Source: Desulfobulbaceae bacterium UBA5123 (GTDB lineage Bacteria; Desulfobacterota; Desulfobulbia; Desulfobulbales; UBA5123). Taken from it: a stretch of 6,555 bases of DNA. A program made the position numbers and the translations under genes. The notes beneath the pieces were generated by a model, which saw only the letters and a program-made list of their open reading frames with translations, was not told where the DNA came from and did not search any database. Below are positions 1 to 5,160 of this stretch, piece after piece. Where the stretch lies: NCBI GenBank assembly GCA_002415465.1, contig DHYT01000205.1, forward strand, positions 6,036 to 12,590. Direction: 5' to 3'. The stretch's first letter is position 1; each line of letters starts with the position of its first letter.

Positions 1-606
1 TCCGGCGGCGACCCGCTGCTGCTGAGCGACCAACGGCTGGAATGGCTCCTCGCCTCCTTGAGAAAAATCCCCTCCATCGGCATCATCCGCATCGGCACCA
101 GGGTTCCCTGCACCCTGCTGGTCGAGGTGCTGCGCCGCCACAGGCCCGGCTCGCTCAAGGAGCCGCAGCTCTACATCAACACCCACTTCAACCACCCGGC
201 CGAGATCACCCCGCAGGCCGCCCTCGCCGCCGCACGCTTGGCCAACGCCGGCATCCCGCTCGGCTGCCAGACCGTTCTTCTCCGCGGGGTCAACGACAAC
301 CCGGCCACCATGCGGGAGTTGATGCAAAAACTCCTGCAAATCCGGATCAAGCCCTACTATATCTTTCAGACCGACATGAGCCGCGGCACCGACCACCTGC
401 GCACGCCGTTGGCCTGCGGCATCGAGATCATGCGGACCCTGATCGGCCACACCTCCGGAATGGCGACCCCCACCTTTGCCGTCGACCTGCCCGGCGGCGG
501 CGGCAAGGTCCCGTTGACGCCCGAGTATGTGCAGAAAATATCCGGAAACCGCATCGACGTCCTCAACTACCAGGGACGGCCCTGCACCTACCTGGACGTC
601 GACTGA
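1..606 (+). CDS. kamA: KamA-family radical-SAM aminomutase (lysine 2,3-aminomutase-like), 3' part
   Basis: This is the C-terminal 201 residues of a PLP- and [4Fe-4S]/SAM-dependent aminomutase; the open frame runs in from before the window, so the start and the radical-SAM CxxxCxxC motif are not seen. The visible part begins SGGDPLLLSD, followed by IIRIGTRVP and NTHFNHPAEIT, all typical of lysine 2,3-aminomutases. D125 (in QTDMS) and D162 (in AVDLPGGGGK) are 37 residues apart, and K169 lies 7 further on. That reproduces the spacing of D293, D330 and K337 in the Clostridium subterminale enzyme, where the aspartates hold the lysine epsilon-amino group and the lysine binds PLP. This favours L-lysine to L-beta-lysine conversion over glutamate 2,3-aminomutase. 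The HFNHP and GGGGK motifs look less like EpmB. The C-terminus is shorter than in the clostridial enzyme. An ablA role in making the osmolyte N-epsilon-acetyl-beta-lysine is possible, but no acetyltransferase gene follows. The upstream partner genes cannot be seen. Confidence 0.9.
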   Translation, partial: SGGDPLLLSDQRLEWLLASLRKIPSIGIIRIGTRVPCTLLVEVLRRHRPGSLKEPQLYINTHFNHPAEITPQAALAAARLANAGIPLGCQTVLLRGVNDNPATMRELMQKLLQIRIKPYYIFQTDMSRGTDHLRTPLACGIEIMRTLIGHTSGMATPTFAVDLPGGGGKVPLTPEYVQKISGNRIDVLNYQGRPCTYLDVD

Positions 607-618
607 GCATAGTTTTAT

Positions 619-632
619 ATTGTAATCACAAT
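619..632. promoter_or_regulatory. 14-bp palindrome ATTGT-N4-ACAAT, possible CRP/FNR-type operator
   Basis: A perfect 5-bp inverted repeat with a 4-base spacer (ATTGTAATCACAAT) lies just after the kamA stop codon. Its geometry matches CRP/FNR-superfamily sites, which have TTGAT-N4-ATCAA-like or TGT...ACA cores. Its centre is about 78 bases upstream of the transcription start predicted for the universal stress gene, a position compatible with an upstream activator. The repeat is short and could be chance in AT-rich spacer DNA. Confidence 0.2.
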
Positions 633-688
633 GATTTAAAAGGAAATTCCCCGCACCGGAAACACTTTCTACCATTCCCGCCGCCCTG

Positions 689-697
689 TGTTATAAT
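689..697 (+). promoter_or_regulatory. Extended -10 promoter element for the universal stress gene
   Basis: TGTTATAAT is a perfect extended -10 element: TG, one base, then TATAAT at 692-697. It lies 83 bases before the ATG of the universal stress gene. No good -35 hexamer sits at 16-18 bases; the nearest T-rich match (TTTCTA, 666-671) has a 20-base spacer. Extended -10 promoters can work without a strong -35. The predicted start is near 704, giving a leader of about 76 nucleotides and a transcript separate from kamA. Confidence 0.55.
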
Positions 698-721
698 CTA
701 AGAAACATTGTCGCCCACGAC

Positions 722-759
722 GCCTACAGGCGCTATCGGAAGGCTTGCCTGCATTTTTT
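722..759 (+). other. Leader region with competing short hairpins and a T6 run
   Basis: The leader of the universal stress gene contains GCCT-AC-AGGC (722-731) and AGGC-TT-GCCT (741-750). Alternatively CAGGC (727-731) can pair with GCCTG (747-751), a stem followed two bases later by six T residues (754-759). The arrangement looks like a weak attenuator or RNA switch between folds, but the stems are only 4-5 bp, so this is tentative. Confidence 0.2.
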
Positions 760-779
760 AACCCCGCCGGGAGCAGGAC

Positions 780-1712
780 ATGAATCGCACTATACTGGTC
801 GCAGTCGACGGCTCTCCCCACAGCTTCTGTATCCTCAGTTATCTCGGAAAACTCTTCACGGGCGTGAAGGATATCCAATTCCACCTCCTCTGCGTGGTCC
901 CCGCCGGGGAACATGAACTCGGCGAAAGCTGGCTTAACGAACAGGAATTGATCGATTCCCTTGCCCCGGAGGCCCGCAAGCGCTGGGACCACGCCAACCG
1001 CTACATGGCCGAGGCCATCCTGCAGCTGGCCCGGCACGGCATCGACCCGGCACAGATCTCCACGGAAATCAGGCTGAAACAGGCAAGCATCGGCGCCGAC
1101 CTGCTGATGGCCGCGCGCGACGGCGTGTACGACGCCATCCTCATCGGCCGGCGGGGCTTGAGCAAGGTGGAGGCGCTGTTCATGGGCAGCGTTTCCGAAA
1201 AGATCCTCAACGACTGCCACGATTTGCCCATCTGGATGATCGACGGCCAGGTCCACTCCAACAAATTCCTGGTCCCCATCGACGGCACCGTCCACTCCCT
1301 GCGGGCGGTGGATCACCTTTCCTTTATCCTCGGCGGCAACCCGCATGCCGAAATCACCCTCTTCCACTCCTCGGCCCTCTTCGCGGGCAAGGGCGAAAGC
1401 CCCATGGACGCGTTTCAGGACATCTGGGGCAAGGATTGGTGCGACCTGCACCTGAGCGACGAGAACAGCGTCTTTCACGCCCCGGAACAGCTCCTCCTCG
1501 AAAGCGGCATCCCCGCCGCCCGCATCCACCGCCTCCACACCCGGCGAGGCCTGCACCCCAGCCGCCAGATTCTCCGGCAGGCGATGGTCGACGATTTCGG
1601 CACCATCGTCATGGGCCGACGCGGCAAGGAAACCAGAAAGGGCCTGATCGGCAGCATCTCGGAACCGGTGCTGCTGATGGCGGAAGGACTCGCGGTCTGG
1701 CTGGTGGGCTGA
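780..1712 (+). CDS. Tandem-domain universal stress protein (two UspA domains)
   Basis: A 310-residue cytoplasmic protein made of two UspA-like alpha/beta (HUP superfamily) domains, roughly residues 1-156 and 161-310. Each begins with the first beta strand and its conserved aspartate: ILVAVDGS (D10) and FLVPIDGT (D168). Domain 1 has an intact ATP-binding motif G-x2-G-x9-G-S (G123, G126, G136, S137). Domain 2 has a similar loop, but with eight residues between the second and third glycines (G279, G282, G291, S292). No signal peptide or membrane segment is seen. The ATG at 780 follows a GGGAG Shine-Dalgarno (769-773) by six bases, and an extended -10 promoter lies upstream. Such proteins bind ATP or act as stress-response regulators in many bacteria; the specific role here is unknown. 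It stands alone between kamA and the RHS module, apparently transcribed separately from both. Base composition resembles that of kamA, consistent with chromosomal backbone. Confidence 0.92.
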   Translation: MNRTILVAVDGSPHSFCILSYLGKLFTGVKDIQFHLLCVVPAGEHELGESWLNEQELIDSLAPEARKRWDHANRYMAEAILQLARHGIDPAQISTEIRLKQASIGADLLMAARDGVYDAILIGRRGLSKVEALFMGSVSEKILNDCHDLPIWMIDGQVHSNKFLVPIDGTVHSLRAVDHLSFILGGNPHAEITLFHSSALFAGKGESPMDAFQDIWGKDWCDLHLSDENSVFHAPEQLLLESGIPAARIHRLHTRRGLHPSRQILRQAMVDDFGTIVMGRRGKETRKGLIGSISEPVLLMAEGLAVWLVG

Positions 1713-1850
1713 CGTCCTTTGAATCGACCGATTTCCCGGCGAACACCGACTTACTCGATTATTTATTGAACGAACTGTACCTCTGAGCGCACCCAAGCAT
1801 GTTGCTGACAGTACTTTTTGTCACACAGACGAATAAAACTGACCTGCCTA

Positions 1851-1935
1851 TCTGTTTAGCCCCTCTCAACTTGCCACCAATACCATAGACAGCTATGAGC
1901 GACCTTCAACCCCCGGCCGTCATTTCTGTTTAGCC
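1851..1935. repeat. Pair of 11-bp direct repeats TCTGTTTAGCC
   Basis: TCTGTTTAGCC occurs at 1851-1861 and again at 1925-1935, 74 bases apart. Each copy is followed within a few bases by a similar tail (CCCCTCTCAA and CCCCTTCTCAA). They could be remnants of a small duplication, a target-site scar or regulator half sites. No function can be assigned. Confidence 0.35.
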
Positions 1936-1996
1936 ATCCCCTTCTCAAGCGGCACAGCGTAAACGCCATTTGTTTTATGCTACTGGTTTTCCCGCA

Positions 1997-2025
1997 TTGA
2001 CCACGGGGTACAAGTTAGTCAGAAT
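1997..2025 (+). promoter_or_regulatory. Predicted sigma70-type promoter of the RHS module
   Basis: TTGACC (1997-2002, five of six matches to TTGACA) is followed after 17 bases by CAGAAT (2020-2025, four of six matches to TATAAT). Transcription would begin near 2032, giving a leader of about 118 bases before the ATG at 2150. It is the best match seen in the intergenic region, and the DNA after it is AT-rich and palindromic. Confidence 0.4.
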
Positions 2026-2034
2026 AAAACCTAA

Positions 2035-2055
2035 CTAAATAATTTAGCAATTATT
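2035..2055. promoter_or_regulatory. Two overlapping AT-rich palindromes at the predicted transcription start
   Basis: CTAAAT-A-ATTTAG (2035-2047) is a perfect odd-length palindrome. Overlapping it, AATAATT-TAGC-AATTATT (2038-2055) is a 7-bp inverted repeat with a 4-base loop. Both lie within about 25 bases after the predicted start of the RHS transcript, where a repressor site or a leader hairpin would act. The two pairings exclude each other in RNA. The assignment rests on position and symmetry only. Confidence 0.3.
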
Positions 2056-2130
2056 ACAGAAATAAGTCACACGCTCACCTTGTGTTGATTTCATGAACGT
2101 CGTCAGTATTGCTAGGTGTTGCATCAAACA

Positions 2131-5100
2131 ATGACACTGAGGTCAAAGAATGAAAAAGCTCTATCTGCTCAGTTGCGTCATAGTTTTTTTGATATGCATG
2201 TTATGCCAGCGGGCCATAGCGGGGTTGCAACGGTAATCGACACCAACGGTGCGGATGCCGTTGTTTTGGAAAGACCTTCCTCTACAGAAAATGTCCAGGG
2301 TTATTCTGTGGCACTGACAAGATTTGATTTCAGTGATGGGAAATTTATCTTCTATGAAAATGAAAAAGCACTGTCACACATGAGAGTCGTTTACAAAGCT
2401 AACAAAATATATCAGTGTCGAGAGGGCCTATGGCAAATCTCAACGATTCAATGCAGCTCTATCCCTTACTTTAGATACAACCCGAACACTTCGATCTATG
2501 TAGACTGGAATAATTTTCTTGCTACCACCAACTTTATCGTGATCCCTGCGATTGGCAATGCTCGCGATCGCACCCTTTATTATCTGGAACAGCGTTCAGG
2601 CATTAACTGTGCGGAGTTGTACAAAAACAAACAGACAATGCAGACTGCCACCCCTGGCCTCGGCAACCAGTGCCCTATGGCTAAAATGGGCTCGGCAGCC
2701 TACCCGCCCTCCGGCAACCTTTACGACGACAAAGCAATCTCGCCCGACCCCACCTTCCCAATTACCCTCTCCTATAATTCCCGCTCCCAGAGGGAGGGAC
2801 TCTTCGGCCTCAGCTGGCAGGCGTCCATTGAGATGCGGCTGCTGGTCGGTAGCGACGGCTCGGTGGTTGTCATCAACGAAGACGGCCGCGAAGAGCTGTT
2901 TACGAAACGGGCGGACAACAGCTTTTCCCAGCCATTCGGCATCTTCGACACCCTGAGCAAGAACGGCGACACCTACCGCCTCACCCGTAAATCCGGCGAC
3001 ACGGTATTCTTTAACGGTGCCGGGCAGATGACCGTTATTGCCGACCGCAACAACAATCAAACCATTTTCACCTACGACGGGAACACCCACCTTGCCACCG
3101 TCACCTCTGCCGATGGCGACACCCTATACCTCTCCTCCGATGCCAACGGCCATCTCACCGGCATCGCCGACCTGAACGGCCGGCAAACCACTTTCCGCTA
3201 CAGCATCGAGGGGCTGCTCGCCTCCTTTACCGATCCCGCCGGGGCAACGTGGTACTTCGAGTACAATGCTGACAAAAACCTGGCCGCCAAGACCGACCCG
3301 CTGGGGCAGACCATCAGTTACATCTTTAACGGCGATGACAAACTCACCGGCTCTACGGACAGTGAGGGCAATAGCCGTCTGGTACAGTACTCGGGCGAGT
3401 CAGTGACCAGGGTCATCGATCCTGCCGGCAACCCCACCGAATACATCTATAACGACAAGCAGAAGGTCACCGGCAAGCTGGATGCCCAAGGCAACCGCAC
3501 CGACTACACCTTTGATGCTCGCGGCAATCGCACCTCGATCTCTGACGCCACCGGCACCGTGAACTACAGCTACGACGGGCATGGGAATCTCCTCGCCCGT
3601 ACCGATCAAGCAGGCAACAGCACCAGCTACACCTACGATGGCACAGGCAATGTCCTCACCAGCACCGATACGGCTGGCGATGTAACACGCTATACCTATG
3701 ATGGCTCCGGCAACCTGCTCACCAGCACCGACCCGGCTGGGAACACCACCACCTTGACCTATGACGGCCATGGACGAATCATCAGCGTCAGCGATGCCGA
3801 CGGACGCACCACCTCGCTTGCCTATGACAGTGCCGGTAACCTGATCAAAATCATCGACCCGGCCGGGGCCACGGTAACCATGGCCTACGACGCCACCGGC
3901 AACATGGTCTCGCTCACCGATGCGGCGGGCAACACCACCACCTTTACCTACGATGTCGGCGGGCGGGTACTCACCGCCACCGACAGCAGCGGCAATGTCA
4001 CCTCGTACCAGTACGACGCCGTCGGCAACCGCACCGTGGTCACTGACGCCAACAACAACGCCACCCGCTACCAGTACGACCACCAGGGGCGAGTTATTTC
4101 GATCATCGACGCCCTGGGCCAGGAAACCTCGCTCACTTACAGCGCCAACGGGTGCGCCACCTGCGGCGACTCCGGCCAAACCAAGCCGGCCTCGCTGGTG
4201 GACGCCAACGGCAACGCCACCCTCTTTGAGTATGATTCTCTGGGCCGGGTCAGCAGCGAGACCGACCCCCTGGGCAATATGGTCACCTATACTTACGACA
4301 GCACGGGCCGGATGAGCAGCCGCACCGACGCCAACGGCAACAGCATCCATTACAGCTACGATGCCCTGGGGCGGCTGGTTGAAAAAAACATGCCCGACGG
4401 GACTGCGGTCCGTTTCGCCTATGACCTCAAGGGCAACCTGATCGCCGCCGCCAACCCGGAAAGCAGCTATGAGATGGAGTATGACCCCTCCGGGCGGCTG
4501 CTGCGGATCGTTGATGGTGATGACCAGGCCCTCTCCTACACTTACGATGCCACCGGCAAACGCACCGCCATGACCCTGCCCGACGGCGAGGTGGTTTCCT
4601 ATGGGTATGACAACGCGGGCCGCTTGAGCACTATCGATTCCTTTGCCGGCCCAATCGGCTTGCAGTACGATGCCGCAGGCCGCCGCAGCAGCCTCAGCTT
4701 CCCCAACAAGGTCTCGACCAGCTACGGCTATGACCAGCTTGGTCGGTTGACCTCGCTGATCAGTGCCAGGGAGAGCCGGATCGTTGCCGGTTTCAATTAT
4801 TCCCTTGATCCGGTGGGCAACCGGCTCAGCAAGCTGGTTCAGGGAGAGAAATTCAACCACCACCAACGCCGTTTCGACTACGGCTACGATGCAATCTACC
4901 AACTGGTGCAAGCGTTGCCGGTGGAGAGCAAGGGCAGGAAAGAGAGGATCAAGAACAACGACAAGGAGTTGTTCGGCTACGATCCGGTTGGCAACCGCCT
5001 CACCGGCCCGCGCCCACAGGATGCCGCCACCTATAACGACGGCAACCAGTTGCTCGCCGACAGAGCCTATGACTTCCAGTACGACAATAACGGCAACCTG

Positions 5101-5160
5101 ATCGCCAAGATTGGCGCAAATGCTCGTGGAGTTATCAGTACGACTACGAGAACCGGTTGA
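2131..5160 (+). CDS. RHS-repeat protein body (N-terminal domain, DUF6531-like region, YD-repeat shell)
   Basis: This long frame is open from GTG 2116 or ATG 2131, but I think translation properly enters it near 2224 from the signal-peptide frame. After about 160 unrecognised residues encoded by AT-rich DNA, a DUF6531-like segment begins (GNLYDDKAI, SYNSRSQREGLFGLSW), typical of the front of RHS proteins. About 27 consecutive YD repeats follow, mostly 21 residues long with the pattern YxYDxxGNLxxxTDxxGNxT. One unit carries a ten-residue insertion with a Cys pair, GCATCG. After 4761 the repeats are irregular (YSLDPVGNR, YGYDAIYQ, FGYDPVGNR, FQYDNNGNLIAKIGAN), as usual near the core. The frame then runs out at the TGA 5158-5160, where only a frameshift explains the loss of the RHS pattern. 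Exported, wall- or surface-associated RHS proteins carry C-terminal toxins; here the tip is in the next frame. Confidence 0.85.
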   Translation: MTLRSKNEKALSAQLRHSFFDMHVMPAGHSGVATVIDTNGADAVVLERPSSTENVQGYSVALTRFDFSDGKFIFYENEKALSHMRVVYKANKIYQCREGLWQISTIQCSSIPYFRYNPNTSIYVDWNNFLATTNFIVIPAIGNARDRTLYYLEQRSGINCAELYKNKQTMQTATPGLGNQCPMAKMGSAAYPPSGNLYDDKAISPDPTFPITLSYNSRSQREGLFGLSWQASIEMRLLVGSDGSVVVINEDGREELFTKRADNSFSQPFGIFDTLSKNGDTYRLTRKSGDTVFFNGAGQMTVIADRNNNQTIFTYDGNTHLATVTSADGDTLYLSSDANGHLTGIADLNGRQTTFRYSIEGLLASFTDPAGATWYFEYNADKNLAAKTDPLGQTISYIFNGDDKLTGSTDSEGNSRLVQYSGESVTRVIDPAGNPTEYIYNDKQKVTGKLDAQGNRTDYTFDARGNRTSISDATGTVNYSYDGHGNLLARTDQAGNSTSYTYDGTGNVLTSTDTAGDVTRYTYDGSGNLLTSTDPAGNTTTLTYDGHGRIISVSDADGRTTSLAYDSAGNLIKIIDPAGATVTMAYDATGNMVSLTDAAGNTTTFTYDVGGRVLTATDSSGNVTSYQYDAVGNRTVVTDANNNATRYQYDHQGRVISIIDALGQETSLTYSANGCATCGDSGQTKPASLVDANGNATLFEYDSLGRVSSETDPLGNMVTYTYDSTGRMSSRTDANGNSIHYSYDALGRLVEKNMPDGTAVRFAYDLKGNLIAAANPESSYEMEYDPSGRLLRIVDGDDQALSYTYDATGKRTAMTLPDGEVVSYGYDNAGRLSTIDSFAGPIGLQYDAAGRRSSLSFPNKVSTSYGYDQLGRLTSLISARESRIVAGFNYSLDPVGNRLSKLVQGEKFNHHQRRFDYGYDAIYQLVQALPVESKGRKERIKNNDKELFGYDPVGNRLTGPRPQDAATYNDGNQLLADRAYDFQYDNNGNLIAKIGANARGVISTTTRTG
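2150..2236 (+). CDS. Signal-peptide start of the RHS gene (28 codons before the frameshift)
   Basis: The short frame encodes a textbook Sec signal peptide: basic n-region MKK, hydrophobic core LYLLSCVIVFLICMLC, then QRAIA with an AxA cleavage site (A22-I23-A24, cut before G25). Only four residues (GLQR) follow before TAA. The Shine-Dalgarno GAGG with a seven-base spacer is better than anything before the alternative starts GTG 2116 or ATG 2131 in the body frame; their encoded N-terminus has no signal peptide and looks non-natural. Restoring one G at 2221-2224 joins AIAG directly to VATVIDTNGADA. An independent leader peptide is an alternative but less likely reading. Confidence 0.75.
   Translation: MKKLYLLSCVIVFLICMLCQRAIAGLQR
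3067..4761 (+). repeat. Array of about 27 RHS/YD repeats
   Basis: The coding DNA is periodic at 63 bases, each unit giving about 21 residues with aromatic-x-Tyr-Asp and GN/GR turns. Units 10 and 11 are especially close (YTYDGTGNVLTSTD and YTYDGSGNLLTSTD) and share the exact 14-mer CTCACCAGCACCGA at 3655-3668 and 3718-3731, exactly 63 bases apart, which suggests a relatively recent unit duplication. In known structures these repeats make a spiralling beta-sheet shell around the toxin. Confidence 0.9.

Larger units (their letters stand above)
1713..2149. other. 437-base intergenic region without a supportable gene
   Basis: No open frame here has both a ribosome site and credible composition. 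The DNA becomes visibly more AT-rich towards its right end. It contains an 11-bp direct repeat, one plausible promoter and two overlapping palindromes, each listed separately. No strong terminator hairpin with a T tract is visible after the universal stress gene. Confidence 0.6.

Noticed and set aside
669..1796. A 375-codon minus-strand frame over the universal stress gene
   Set aside because: It is an antisense shadow of a GC-rich gene with clear UspA motifs on the plus strand.
1806..1823. TGACA...TGTCA inverted repeat as a terminator after the universal stress gene
   Set aside because: The stem is only 5 bp, AT-containing, with the T run in the loop and not after the stem.
1897..1935. A 12-codon ATG frame in the intergenic region as a small gene
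   Set aside because: It has no ribosome site and no recognisable peptide; frames this short are expected by chance.
2165..2176. LLSC in the signal peptide as a lipobox
   Set aside because: The cysteine is residue 9, before any adequate hydrophobic core; AIA-G fits ordinary signal peptidase cleavage better.
2185..2191. Slippery heptamer T-TTT-TTG in the signal-peptide frame as a programmed -1 frameshift site
   Set aside because: The direction is right, but a shift there replaces the second half of the hydrophobic core with DMHVMPAGHSG and destroys the signal peptide and AIA cleavage site. A lesion at the later G run gives a sensible protein, and the second frameshift has no slippery site at all.
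3400..4911. A 503-codon open frame on the minus strand across the RHS repeats
   Set aside because: It is the antisense of the YD-repeat codons, giving a low-complexity V/G/A-rich translation; the plus strand clearly encodes the RHS pattern.
5157..5159. TTG 5157 as a genuine start for a separate toxin-tip protein
   Set aside because: There is no Shine-Dalgarno, and the YD-repeat homology continues upstream of it in the same frame, so it is an internal codon of the broken RHS gene.
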